A model generated the notes under the pieces. That model saw only the letters and a list, made by a program, of their open reading frames with translations. It had not been told where the DNA came from and did no database searches. Below are positions 50,964 through 61,939 of a stretch of DNA of 64,000 nucleotides, one piece after another. The position numbers and the translations under genes are program-made. The first letter of the stretch is position 1. Every line of letters starts with the position of its first letter. Origin of the DNA: Chamaecyparis obtusa (Eukaryota > Streptophyta > Pinopsida > Cupressales > Cupressaceae); contig BSBK01004083.1 of NCBI GenBank assembly GCA_027943335.1, positions 1 through 64,000 on the forward strand. The letters run 5' to 3'.

Positions 50964-52088
50964 TGTTGGAAATTTGGCTAAGTAGGATATCATAATGTTT
51001 TAATTATGGAAACATATACTCAACACAAAGATAGCATAATCGAAGGAAGCAGTTTTGTATGAGAGCATTAGAAATTGTCTAAGTACAATAGTGTTTTCCA
51101 GTCTAATCGGAGACAGTTTTGATTAGCGATGTTCATAGAAGAAGGTTCAATGCATGAGGACTTGAACATGGATCATTCTATGTATATCAAAGCCACATAT
51201 GAGAGCACAATTTTGTATGACATGTACAGAAGAAGATATTAAATATTTACAGAGACAGTGTTGAGCCAACCTGAATAGAGCAGAAGACAGAATATGATTA
51301 CATTGAGTTAAGGGATTATTTTGTTTATCAAAATAATGACTTGACTAGTTAGGGATGACATCCTAGATTTTTACCCTAAGGCATCATGAATTGATTTTAT
51401 ATTTTGAGAAGAGTATAAGTATTGTAAGCCGACTGGAAGTTACTTTTTGTAATAACTTATATATATGTAAGTATTATGTAATGCGAAATGTACACAAGTA
51501 ACATATAGAAATTGTAATAAGTTGATATATGATGCGAAGTTGTATATTGTAAGAAGAAAGGAAGCAAGTACTGTATATGAAAGTGAAGAGCCTACAAAGC
51601 TAGATTAGAATAGAGAATCTATTAAGAAATAGTAAAAGGTTTTTGTATTTTACCTTTGTATCTAAAGCTATTATTGTAATTTGCATGTTTGGGCAGTGAG
51701 CTCATCTTGAAAAAATTCTATTTTGTAATAGAAACTCTTAACAAGGTTGAGGCTTCTAACAAGGCCTAGAGTCCTTTAACCAGGACATAGACACTATATG
51801 TATGTAACAGACTCCTAACAGGGTCAACATCCTTAATCAAATACTTTTGATTAGTGGATCAGTTGTGGGTATCATCCCCACTGGGGTTTTCCCTTGGCCA
51901 GGGTTTCCTCGAGAAAAATCATGGTGTTATGAGTTCATTTGGTTTATTGTTGTGCTTATTATTCAGTTTACTTAGTTTAGTTTCTTATGCAAGCTTCAAG
52001 TTAATTTCTTATATCCATAATTGGGAAAAAGTAAAAGTTTGTGAAATAATGATTCACCCGCCCCTCTCAGTATTTCCTATTTCTAACA
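50964..52088 (+). repeat. 5' LTR of a second pol-less-type element
   Basis: Starts TGTTGGAAATTTGGCTAAGT and ends TTTCTAACA, 1,125 bp. The last quarter shares motifs with the LTR at 7161: repeated CTTAACAAGG / CCTAACAGGG, then GGGTATCATCCCCACT, a GGGTTTCC hairpin region and a closing CCCCTCTCAGTAT. No 3' LTR was found in the window, so the element is truncated. Confidence 0.8.
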
Positions 52089-52090
52089 AT

Positions 52091-52102
52091 TGGTATCAGA
52101 GT
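52091..52102 (+). other. Primer binding site
   Basis: TGGTATCAGAGT two bases after the LTR, complementary to initiator-Met tRNA. Confidence 0.88.
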
Positions 52103-52159
52103 TTAGTTACTCAGAACAAAGTTATTCAGAGAAATCCTAATAGCTTGAGTAAGATCTCT

Positions 52160-53240
52160 ATGGATATGGATCAGTTGTAGAAGAATCTTGATGAAGCTCT
52201 TGACATATTGATATTCTTACTGAAGAAATAGATACTCTGAAGGAGAAATATGATGATGTGAAAAACTACATTGAGAAACTAAAAGAAAATATAGAAGATT
52301 TAAAATCAAAGAAAGAACCTACAATTCAAGTCAAGGACTGTGATGAAGTTTCAAAATTAAAGAAAGAAAATAAGATCCTTAAACATGAACTAAAGATTGT
52401 AGATTTGAAGTTAAGCTTGAAAGATGACAATAGCAAAGATGAATCAAATTTGAAATCTGAGAATGCAAATCTGAGATCTAAACTTACGAAAGTGACATCT
52501 GAACTTGAGAAAACAAATTTGTAGTATGATGAACTTGATAAGTACAATACAATTATGAAAGGATAACTAACTCAGTCTAAACATCTTCAAAAATTGTATT
52601 CCAGTAGTGAAAAGATTGATGAACAAATGTCTTATCAGAAACCATCTTATGATAAAACCGGTCTTGGATATCTTGAAGATATGTTCCCAAAGAAGATTGA
52701 GGAGTGCAAGGAACCAGATCTAGAACACTATGAGAATAAATATGAAAAGAAGTCTGATGAAGATAACAAATATGAAGATATACCTAATCCACCTAAGCAA
52801 GATGAACCACCTAAAAATATTCGAAGACAATTCAAAGGTAGATGTTTTTCATGAAATTCTTTTGGACATATGAAAAGAGATTGTACAGGTAAGCAATTCA
52901 AACCTATATCTAGTTATTGTTATAATTGTCATGGTTTTGGACATAGAGCTATTAATTGTAAGAAACCTAGATCTAATGATAATAATAATAGTAGAATGTT
53001 TAGAGATACTAACCCTATAGATAAGAGACCTATTAGAGACATGCACAAAAGGAATGGAGTTGTATATTATAGATGCAACAAAATTGGACATATTACCAGA
53101 AATTGCAAATCACAAATTAGTCAGTTAGGACCGAGATATGGAAACAATGGAGTAGTTTGTTAGATATGCAACAAATTTGGTCACATGGCTAGATTTTGTA
53201 GAATGAACAACATGAGAAACCTAATCCTAGAAACTACACA
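52160..53240 (+). pseudogene. Gag-like coiled-coil protein with four zinc knuckles
   Basis: From the ATG at 52160 a frameshift near 52200 leads into the frame that carries the rest. The N-terminal 120 residues are coiled coil (IEKLKENIEDLKSKKE, LKKENKILKHELKIVDLKLS). An acidic linker (EPDLEHYENKYEKKSDEDNK) follows, then knuckles at about 52843-53210: a damaged first one ending GHMKRDC, CYNCHGFGHRAINC, YYRCNKIGHITRNC and one ending ICNKFGHMARFC with a stop inside. Same layout as the protein at 8438, but the sequences align only loosely. No capsid domain is recognised. Confidence 0.72.
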
Positions 53241-54080
53241 AGGAGAAATGTGAGCACAAACAACAGTCAGAGAGAATGCTGTAGTAACTTGGAAGAAGTT
53301 GAATTTGTTAAATCCATAGATCAAGCGAGCACACTCAGTATACCAAGAAACCAGATAGGTGAAGTACCTGAGAGTAAGTGTGAGTCATTTCCTAATTCAT
53401 CTCAAAGCACTTAAGTATTTATTTCATGAACTATGTAATAGAGTAAGGCATCATAATTGTGTAGAAGTTAGAATAGATTGAATTAAGTCTTGCAAAGTTA
53501 ATATAAGCTAGTATATGATATAATGAAGCTATGGTTAAGAGTGCATGAATTTATGAATATGTATGAGAGTACACGAAAATAATGAAGTTGTGCAGGTAAC
53601 CAGGAACAACTTTTTGGTATGAAGCAGTAAATAAATTTAATGCGATGTCAATATCTTAAAATATTTGAAGGCTAAAAGTAGATGATTGATACTAGTTGAT
53701 CATTAAAGTGTTTGCAAGAGATATAAAGAGCTAGCCAGTGGAGATTGAGAGCAGTTTACAGGATTTGGAGATAAATTTCTTGCCAGATCTACGCAAAGCC
53801 CTAAATCATGATCATGAGGTATTTTACTAATTATTCACTATCAAAGCAGTCATATTTTATAGAATCATGGATGCATCACTAGTTCAAAACATCATAGTGT
53901 AAGGAAAATAAATGGTGTGTATCATCTAAATGTAAAATATAAAGATATATGTATGTCTAAATGAATGAATGTAAAGAAAAATGTGATGATAGGAGATGGA
54001 AAATGTTATGGACATGAAAAATTAATAAAACATCAATACTTATCTTGAAAAAGGAGAAGATTTAGAAATCACTATTTTTT
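53241..54080 (+). other. Interior after the gag-like ORF, truncated
   Basis: Mostly non-coding. A TATAAAG at 53722-53728, an AG|GTATTTTAC and an AAAGCAG acceptor-like site near 53820-53850 precede an ATG at 53867 that opens only 11 codons (MDASLVQNIIV). The order resembles the spacer at 9788-10356 of the first element. The element then fades out, with no second ORF readable. Confidence 0.35.
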
Positions 54081-54786
54081 GTTGTCTATGTTCAATTTCG
54101 AAGAATTCTACAACCAGATTTGGCCTGGAAATGCAAAAATAGAGAAAACCCAGAAACCTTATGTCTTTCTGAGAGAGGTCATCCTTGACCTCAGGACAGG
54201 GGTAAGATCTTACCTTAGGGTACAATCTTACCCCAAAAATTTGTCCTTGACCTATACTATTTTGATAGAAATTCTTTTCGCGGATCCCAAAAGTTTTCCG
54301 AAAAGGGTACTCAGATTTGAACTACAATTCGTTGTCCCGCCCCTGTACCTGCAAGAAAAAGAGGGTTTTTTTGTTTAGATGAGGGGTTTGCCTTGGTCAA
54401 ACCCCGGTTTGGAATCAACCTTTAAAATAGAATTGAAATAGAGAATGCTAGCAAGTAGTAGAAGTAGATCTAACAATGAAGCTATGATACTCAATATATA
54501 TGCAACTGTATTTGAAATGTAATCAAGTATGTTAATATGAAAGCTTGGAATCAACACTAACAAATGTAAATAAAAACCTCCATGATTGTATGTTTGGAAT
54601 CCATCCTGAAGAGAGAATGAATATATCTTGAAGATGAAAAAAAGGATCTTGAAGGAAGATCACACCACCATGATGGCTAGATCTAGGACTTGAATGATGA
54701 ATCTTGAATGCTTGAACCAAATCCCTCCAATGATTTGAATGCTTGAATCCTTGATCTTCAATGGAGAACTTGAATGCTTGAATGTA
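54081..54786 (-). other. Probable part of a minus-strand LTR, target of the Copia
   Basis: No gene is evident. The sequence is continuous with 62497 onwards once the Copia is removed. Both sides carry CTTGAATGCTTGAA-type words (54690-54785, 62500-62525). With the TATA box at 62614 on the minus strand this would be the transcribed leader of an LTR. Confidence 0.4.
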
Positions 54787-54791
54787 GATGA
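54787..54791. repeat. Target-site duplication, left copy
   Basis: GATGA, duplicated at 62492-62496. Confidence 0.9.
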
Positions 54792-55277
54792 TGTTAGCTT
54801 GTGGTGACTAATTAGGAAAGTACTATCCAGGAAAGTACTGTACACTTTTCCTCCCGACCTCGCCAGGGTTCGGGGCCAGGCCGGCAGCCCCCAAGAGTGG
54901 GGGTTCGGGGGCACAGCCCTCGAGGAAATTTTTTTTGAGGTTGACTACTTTTTAGTTATTTGGGTTGACATGTTATAATTCATTCTAACCCTAAAGCGGC
55001 AAAAATATTGTATAATATGGCTTAGGGTTAGGGATTTTTTCGAATGTATGATTTTAGTACTTGCGGCAGAATTGAGCTTTAAGGGATTATAGATTGTACT
55101 TAGGTTGTAATCACTGGATAATAATAATATTGGACTCACTGTTGGTGGACATAGCCCAGGGATTGGGTGAACCACGTTAAATCTTTGTGTCTTGTGTTCT
55201 CTTCTGTGTGGTTTATTGTTTTCTAATATTAGTTATATTTGCACATAATTGTTATTTCTGCCTTGTTAATCCTAACA
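54792..55277 (+). repeat. 5' LTR
   Basis: Starts TGTTAGCTTGTGGTGACTAA and ends GTTAATCCTAACA. It has a short tandem duplication (AGGAAAGTACT twice, 54812-54836) and a GC-rich block at 54862-54926, both absent from the 3' LTR. Confidence 0.94.
54862..54926. repeat. GC-rich block found only in the 5' LTR
   Basis: About 65 bp, G/C-dominated, containing GGGTTCGGGGCC, a CCCCC-AAGAGT-GGGGG hairpin and GGGGGTTCGGGGG. The 3' LTR has only ATGA at this place. Confidence 0.8.
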
Positions 55278-55279
55278 AG

Positions 55280-55291
55280 TGGTATCAGAGT
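55280..55291 (+). other. Primer binding site
   Basis: TGGTATCAGAGT, two bases after the LTR, complementary to initiator-Met tRNA. Confidence 0.92.
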
Positions 55292-55374
55292 GAGGTTATT
55301 TCATTCGTTCTTTCATCTATTCTTTGAAGCAGGTCTCACGAGTTAGTGGGAGAGTCTCTCAGTTAAGTGGGGAA

Positions 55375-57332
55375 ATGACAGATGAGGGTAGGCTGAAGGT
55401 TGATAAGTTTAATGGGTAGAACTTCCAGTTATGGAAGATGCAAATGGAGGACTATCTCTATCAGAAGGATCTATGGTGGCCATTAGAGGGAATAGCCAAG
55501 AAAGAGGCAAAAATGTCTCAGGAAGATTGGGATATTTTGGATAGGAAGGCACTGGGGAGTATTCGTTTATGCCTAGCACAATCGGTGGCATTCAATATTA
55601 CTGGAGCAATGAAAGCTAAAGATCTGATGGACACCCTAGCGAAGTTGTATGAAAAGCCTTCAGCTTCAAACAAGGTATTTCTTATGAAGTGTTTATTTAA
55701 TATGAAAATGGTAGAAGGTGGATCAGTCACTGATCATTTGAATGAGTTTAATATAGTTACAAGTCAGTTAACCTTAGTTAAAATTACTTTCGATGATGAG
55801 TTTAGGGCTCTCTTGATTTTGTGTTTTTTGCCAGAAAGCTGGAATGGATTGGTAATGGTTGTTAGTAATTCTATTTCTAGTTCAAATACCCTAAATTTTG
55901 ATGATGTTGTTGGTGTTATATTGAGTGAGGAAATTCATAGGAAAAGCTCAGGGGCATCCACATCGGGTAGTGTATTGAATGCAGAAAGTAGAGGCAGAAC
56001 AAGAGATAGAGGAAACAACTCTGGAAATCATGGGAAATCAAGAGGAAACTCAAAGGGAAAAAGGTCTGAATCCAAAGGGCCAAATGATTGCTAGTACTAT
56101 GGAAAACCAGGTCATAAGAAGAAAGATTGTTGGTCTCGGAAGAAAGATCAAGGAGACAAAAATGATGGAAATAAGGAGGCAAATGTGGTAAGTAACAAAT
56201 CTGAAGAGGATGCTTTGCTTTTGTCTTTAGAAAATGTTGATGATTCATGGGTGTTAGATTTGGGGGCTTCATTTCATGCTACACCCCATAGAAGTTATTT
56301 TGTTGATTATGTCCAAGGGGATTTTGGGCTAGTTTATTTGGGAGATAATGAACGCTGTCAAATTGTTGGAAAAGGAAAAATCAAGATTAAGTTGCATAAT
56401 GGGAATCATTGGCTACTACAAGAGGTAAGACATGTTCCAAGGCTGAGTAGAAATTTAATTTCAGCAGGGCAACTCACTGATGAGGGTTGCATAGTTACTT
56501 TTAATGATAAAAATTGGAAGGTTTCAAAAGGTTCCTTAGTAGTAGCAAAAGGTGTGAAAGTAGGCACCTTATATCTTTGTACAGGTCATACTGTTCCTTC
56601 TACTTTAATTGTTTCAGAAGAAAATGAATGTTCAGGAACAGTGGCTGCAATTGAGCAGGAAGAACATCAGACCGTTGCTGTAGATTCTGACACAACACTG
56701 TGGCACAACAGACTCGGGCACATGAGTGAAAAAGGTATGAAATTACTTCATTCAAAGAAAGTTTTACCTGGTCTGAAATGTGTCAATATGGGTTTCTGTG
56801 AAAGTTGTGTTTATGGAAAACAAAAGAGAGTTAGTTTTGTGAAGAATGGGAAGGAAAAGAAAAATGAGAGATTGGAGCTTGTACATATAGATGTATGGGG
56901 ACCAGCTTAGGTATCTTCCCTTGGTGGCTCTCTGTATTATGTTACATTTATAGATGATGCAATAAGAAAAGTATGGATTTATTTCCTTAGACAGAAATCT
57001 GATGTATTTCATACTTTTAAGAAATGGAAATGCTTGGTTGAGAATGAGACTGGTAAAAAGTTAAAATGTCTCAGATCTGATAATGGTGGTGAGTATTGCA
57101 ACATAGAATTTGAAGAATATTGTTCCTCTAATGGTATTCGTAGGCAGAAAACTGTACCAAGGACTCCACAAGAAAATGGAGTGGCTAAACGCATGAACAG
57201 GACAATAATGGAGCGTGCAATGAGTATGAGGTTGCATGCTAGGCTACCCAAAAATATGTGGGCAGAGGCTGTGAACACTGCTATTTATTTAATCAATAGA
57301 GGCCCCTCTACTCCTTTGGACTATGGTATTCC
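55375..57332 (+). pseudogene. Copia gag-pol, first part (gag, protease, integrase)
   Basis: ATG at 55375 (MTDEGRLKVDKFNG). Gag capsid region runs to about residue 200 (LAKLYEKPSASNKVFLMKCL). The knuckle at 56089-56130 (C..YYGKPGHKKKDC) has a stop. Protease WVLDLGASFHATPH keeps the Asp at about 56251 (D-L-G-A). The HHCC zinc-binding domain is WHNRLGHMSEKG ... CESCVYGKQ (56700-56820). The integrase catalytic acidic residues lie in HIDVWGP (56884), SDNGGEY (57076) and PQENGVA (57168). In-frame TAG stops at 55417, 56092 and 56908 are the only breaks. The frame is cut at 57332 by the solo LTR and resumes in phase at 59942. Confidence 0.93.
57328..57332. repeat. Target-site duplication, left copy
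   Basis: ATTCC, duplicated at 59937-59941. Confidence 0.88.
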
Positions 57333-57408
57333 TGTTGCCCAAAATTTCCCTGTCATTCATTTTTTTCCATAGTTCCTATTTTCCAGAAGAAGTGCTCAAT
57401 TGTCAAAA

Positions 57409-57615
57409 ATCTCTGTGTTTTCTGCCTTTTAATGTCGAGAGTCCAGTGTGTTTTCTGCTTAAGTGTCAAAAACCCAGTGTGTTTTCGACCTCCTCTCTAC
57501 AGGCTCAGGATGTTTCTGCCTTTTGTTCGAAAGTTTGGTGTGTTTTTGACCTCTCAGCTCTAAATTTTTTTTGTGTTTTTGATCTCGGTTTGAAAACCCA
57601 GTGTGTTTTCGACCC
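57409..57615 (+). repeat. Degenerate GTGTTTTCGACC repeats
   Basis: About seven units spaced 25-37 bp: CTCTGTGTTTTCTGCC, CCAGTGTGTTTTCTGC, CCCAGTGTGTTTTCGACC, AGGATGTTTCTGCC, TTGGTGTGTTTTTGACC, TTTTGTGTTTTTGATC, CCCAGTGTGTTTTCGACC. Confidence 0.75.
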
Positions 57616-57720
57616 CTTCCGCACTTTACACTTCTCTGGCATCTACTTTTTTCCCTTAGCGCGTAACTCCGATCGGTGGGTCCTAGTGCCTAAAGATTCC
57701 AGTGCAGAAGATCCAATGGC

Positions 57721-57768
57721 TATCGCATGATCACATGGGATCTTTCGATCCCATGAGATCATGCGATA
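57721..57768. repeat. Hairpin 1
   Basis: Arms 57721-57742 and 57747-57768 pair over 22 bp with one mismatch; loop TTTC. Core GCATGATCACATGGGATC. Confidence 0.92.
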
Positions 57769-57830
57769 ACTGTTGATGCGGTGTCAGGGATCGACAGTCA
57801 AGACAAGTGCCAGCGGTTATCGATTCCAGT

Positions 57831-57880
57831 TAGTCACAAGATTGCATGGGCTCTTCTGAGCCCATGCGCCCATGTGACTA
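57831..57880. repeat. Hairpin 2
   Basis: Arms 57831-57853 and 57858-57880, loop TTCT; ATTGCATGGGCTC pairs with GAGCCCATGCGCC apart from a few mismatches, and the outer TAGTCACA pairs with TGTGACTA. Confidence 0.88.
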
Positions 57881-57956
57881 ACCACCTGTGGTTATGGTGG
57901 CTTACCGGCGGTGGTCTGTAGGGTTCAGTTTACGATCAACGGCTAACAATTTATGG

Positions 57957-58006
57957 TTGTCACATGATCTCATGGGCTCTTCTGAGCCCACGTGACCATG
58001 CGACAA
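57957..58006. repeat. Hairpin 3
   Basis: Arms 57957-57979 and 57984-58006, loop TTCT. Core CACATGATCTCATGGGCTC with a few mismatches in the pairing arm. Confidence 0.88.
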
Positions 58007-58105
58007 ACCGTGTGCAGTTTCGGTAGTGGTGGTTCGCGGTTGCGCAGTTGGAAGTGGGGCCTGAGGTTTTTTACATCGGCGCAAGTGTGAGGAGATCTGA
58101 TGGTG

Positions 58106-58151
58106 GTCGTATGATCTCATGGGATCTTACGATCCCATGCGATCATGTGAC
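58106..58151. repeat. Hairpin 4
   Basis: Arms 58106-58126 and 58131-58151, loop TTAC. Core GTATGATCTCATGGGATC. Confidence 0.88.
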
Positions 58152-58450
58152 AACCGTTGGATGGGAATCTAGCGGTTGCTAGGTCCATGCCGGGGTGCTG
58201 AGGTGTTTACATGCGGTGGTCGGACCGAGTGGGGGAGTGACACATGGCAGTTCTAGGCCTAGGGTTTAAAAAGGAAAGAGTGTGGTTGCATGATTAGTAG
58301 ATTTCTCATAGTCACTAAATGAGGCTCGAGGTTAAGAAAAAATAGCGTGATTCAGCAACTAAGAAAAGGTGAACCCAGGGTTATTCTTGCAGTCAACGCC
58401 AATAGTTTTGGTGGTGCCGCCAGTGTTCATCGGAGGATATCTTACGGTTG

Positions 58451-58496
58451 GTCGCATGATCACATGGGCTCTTCCGAGCCCATGCAACCATGCGAC
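58451..58496. repeat. Hairpin 5
   Basis: Arms 58451-58471 and 58476-58496, loop TTCC. Core GTCGCATGATCACATGGG. Confidence 0.9.
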
Positions 58497-58550
58497 AAGC
58501 CGTTAGTGGTTGCGATGGTTTTTTGCGGGCGGTGGCAGTTTCTCAAGGTT

Positions 58551-58596
58551 GTCGCATGATTGCATGAGGCTTTTTTAGCTCATGCGATCATGCGAC
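58551..58596. repeat. Hairpin 6
   Basis: GTCGCATGATTGCATGAG pairs with CTCATGCGATCATGCGAC with one T/G-type mismatch; the loop is a short T run. Confidence 0.9.
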
Positions 58597-58717
58597 TGCT
58601 GACCTTTCAAGGCATGTGGTCAGTTTCGGTTGGACCACGTGGCAAAGGCTTGACAGGTGGCAGATTTTTTGGGCCCGAAGTGTCATTTTGTGGTAAAGAG
58701 TGACAATTTTCAAACTT

Positions 58718-58763
58718 GTTGCATGATCACATGAAGGCCTTTCACCGCATGCGATCATGCGAC
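58718..58763. repeat. Hairpin 7
   Basis: GTTGCATGATCACATG pairs with CATGCGATCATGCGAC; the loop region is larger and changed (AAGGCCTTTCACCG). Confidence 0.85.
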
Positions 58764-59936
58764 CAGTGACCTTTTCAAGGCAGTGTGACCTTTTCATGGG
58801 GTTTCTTCTACAGAGTGGACATTTGCAAGCGCGGGCAGGTGAAGAATTGATGATTTTTGGAGGCGGTTGCTGGGTGTTTGCAGGGATCTTTTGAGTGCCA
58901 TTTTGAGTCCTTTCCAGTATGGGATTGGATTTGGAGCATTCATGACAGCTTGATTTGCAGAGAGGTAGATGAGTTGAGGCTTTTGTGTCTGTAGGTTGAT
59001 TTCAGTACATGGCATGGGCACGCAAAGAGAAGGATATCTGATCTGTTGTGATATTTCCAAAGAAGCATTTATGATCAGAAGTGATGGCTTTAGGGTTGAT
59101 TATTAAATTGTAAATCTGGTAACCCCGGTTAGTTTTTTGAGACTCCTACCTGCGTGCAGTTGAGTGTTGTATATATTCTTTTTTGGAGCCTGTAGTGCTC
59201 AGAATTCACATTTTGTAAAAAGAAAGTCTTTTCTTGGAGAACCATCTGTAGCATTTTTCTTGCTCTCTAGTTTTCCACAAATTGTAAGTTTTCATTGATG
59301 AATTCAAACATTGCAAATTATTTTGTGGCATTTCTCCTGTCCCTATGTTTTCCTTGTCTGAGTTTGTCTCTTATTGGATTGAAGTTTATGAATGCTTTCA
59401 GTGATACTTAGGGTTCTTGATCCCCTTTACTTTCAGCTTATATGTGCATTACTGTGTTTGATCTGATCTGAGTGAGTTTGTGGGTATTCTTTAGCCCCTG
59501 TCATTCTGTCTCATTCCTGTGTCCTTTTGCTGAAGGGAATTTCTATTTGCAGGTCATAAGTTGAGTCTTCTTTTAGGCCCTCTTATGAAATACTTATGCA
59601 AGCCTATTCAGTAAACTGTGATCTCCAAGACCTGAGCCTCTCACTGCTTTCATTCCTCTATACTGAGATCCAAACCCTAGTTTGGTGCATCACCTAGTAG
59701 GTAGATTTTCTTTCAGTCATTTACATTTCATGCATTCCTTCTAACCCTTTCCCCTCAAAGTTTACTTTCCTGTTTAAGAGCAAATCTGGGTGACTATCCA
59801 AGAGGAACCAGCCTAGAATCTGGAGGTCTCATCTCGGTTAGCAAAAGGTCCCACAACCTTGAGACGAGTCCCTTGTTATACTGAGTTATCAAGACTATGA
59901 GAGCTTGAACTAAGGGTGCAAATTCAGTGTATAACA

Positions 59937-59941
59937 ATTCC
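59937..59941. repeat. Target-site duplication, right copy
   Basis: ATTCC, identical to 57328-57332. Confidence 0.88.
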
Positions 59942-61939
59942 AGAGGAAGCATGGAGTGGTAAGAAGGTGAGTTATTCTTTTCTCAAAACCTTTGGTTGTG
60001 AAGCTTTTGCACTTATAGATTCTGAAAATAGAACCAAGTTGGAAGCTAAGTCAAAGAAATGTGTATTTGTTGGATATGACATTGATGAATTTGGTTATAG
60101 GCTTTGGGATTTTGAAAATCATAAAATTGTAAGAAGCAAGGATGTCATATTCAATGAGAAAGTATTGTTCAAAGATCTGTTGCTGCAGCATGAGAAGAAA
60201 GAAAATGATTATGTAGTACTGGATGATACTCCACAAGTTCATGTTCCAGTAGTTCCTTATGCTCCACAACAACAACAACAAAAAATACCACACACACCAG
60301 TGAATGTTAGATGGTCAACAAGGCTAAGTAGACCTCTAGAAAGATTTTCTCCATCTTTGTATTCTATTTTTTTAACAGATGCTGGTGAACCTAAATGTTA
60401 TAATGAAGCTATGTAGGTGGATACAAAGCTTCAGTGGGAGTCTACAATGACAGATGAAATGGACTCTTTGCTAAAAAATCAAACATGGGATTTATGTAAG
60501 TTACCTACAGGTAAAAGGGCTTTACAGAATAAATGGGTTTACAGGATAAAAGAAGAGGATGGAGGTAAGAAAATATTTAAAGCAGATTAGTTGTAAAAGG
60601 ATTTGCACAGAAACATGGTATTGATTTTGATGAGATATTTTCTCCTGTTGTTAAAATGACTTCTATCCGTACTGTTTTAAGTATTATGGCTACTGAAGAT
60701 TTGCATTTAGAGCAGCTTGATGTTAAAACAACTTTTCTTCATGGTGATTTGGATGAAGAAATATATATGGTTCAGCCACAAAGATTTGAGGTCAAGGGTA
60801 AGGAGAATTTGGTGTGCAGATTGCAGAAAAGTTTATATGGCTTGAAGCAAGCACCTCGACAATGGTATATTAAATTTGACACTTTTATGAATGAGCATGG
60901 ATATAGTCGGTGTCATTTTGACCATTGTGTTTATTTTAAGAGGTTGGATGATGACAGCTACATTATTTTATGTTTATATGTTGATGATATGCTTGTAGCT
61001 GGGTCTAACATGGATCATATTTAGGGGTTGAAACAACAGTTAGAAAACTCTTTTGCTATGAAGGATTTGGGGGCAGCAAAACAAATCCTTGGTATGAAAA
61101 TTTACAGAGATAGGAAAAATAGGAAATTGTCTCTATCTCAGGCTGATTATATTGAGAAGGTGTTGCAACGTTTCTCTATGGAAAATGCCAAAGCTGTCAA
61201 CACACCTTTGCTTGGTCATTTGAAATTGACTATGGATATGTGTCCCAAGACACCAGAAGAAGAGACTAAAATGTCTAAGGTACCTTATGCTTCAACTGTA
61301 GGGAGCTTAATGTATGCTATGGTATGTACTAGGCTAGATATTGCACACGTAGTGGGAGTCATTAGCCGATATATGAGTAACCCTGGTATTGAGCATTGGA
61401 ATGCAGTCAAATAGATTTTCAGATATTTGAGAGGTACATCCAGTAAGTGTTTACACTTTGGGGGTTCTACTACTATTGTACAAGGCTATGTTGACTCAGA
61501 TTTGGAAAGAGATATGGATAGTAGGAGGAGTACTACAGGTTATATATTTACTGTTGGTGGGACAACAGTGAGTTGGATTTCTCGACTACAAAAGGTGGTT
61601 GCTTTATCCACTATAGAGGTAGAGTATGTTGTTGCTACAGAGGTAGCCAAGGAGATGATATGGCTTCAATTCTTCATGGAAGAATTGGGACATCCACAAA
61701 AGGATAATTTTCTACATACAGATAGCCAAAGTGCCATTCATCTTGCAAAGAATTCTGCTTTGCACTCAAAGACAAAACACATACAGTTGTGGTACCATTT
61801 CATTCGGTCAGTTTTGGATGATGCGAAGTTAAGGCTGGAAAAGATTCATACTGATGATAATCCAGCAGATATGTTTACAAAGGTAGTAACAAGGGAGAAG
61901 TTGAAATCATGTTTAGCTTTAGTTGGTCTTCTAGACTGA
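59942..61939 (+). pseudogene. Copia pol, second part (integrase end, RT, RNase H)
   Basis: Continues the frame broken at 57332: the insert plus one duplication is 2,609 bp, which moves the frame by exactly the amount seen. Integrase C-terminus (FLKTFGCEAFALID, KKCVFVGYDIDEFGYRLWDF), then RT start (WVYRIKEEDGG). A one-base loss near 60585 shifts the frame. RT follows with [32 protein letters not shown] and YVDD at 60977-60988. RNase H has GYVDSDLERDMDSRRSTTGY, STIEVEYVVATEVAKE, HTDSQSAIHLAKN and closes at TGA 61937-61939. In-frame TAG stops at 60414, 61022 and 61412. Confidence 0.93.

Larger units (their letters stand above)
57333..59936 (+). mobile_element. Solo LTR with seven hairpins, inside the Copia integrase
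   Basis: Starts TGTTGCCCAAAATTTCCCTG, ends GTGTATAACA (TG...CA), 2,604 bp, flanked by ATTCC. No gag, pol or primer site lies inside, and no second copy of its ends is present, so it is a solo LTR. Two internal repeat systems stand out: GTGTTTTCGACC-type repeats at 57409-57615 and seven hairpins at 57721-58763. The orientation is nominal. The family is probably Gypsy by LTR length, but nothing proves it. Confidence 0.88.

Noticed and set aside
57721..58763. CRISPR-like array
   Set aside because: The units are hairpins at irregular spacing of about 50 to 300 bp in a plant LTR, with no cas genes and no uniform spacers.
57333..59936. A host gene or captured exon inside the Copia
   Set aside because: TG...CA ends and an exact 5-bp duplication show an LTR; the small open frames (for example 57323-57730 and 58347-58559) follow the repeats and have no domain.
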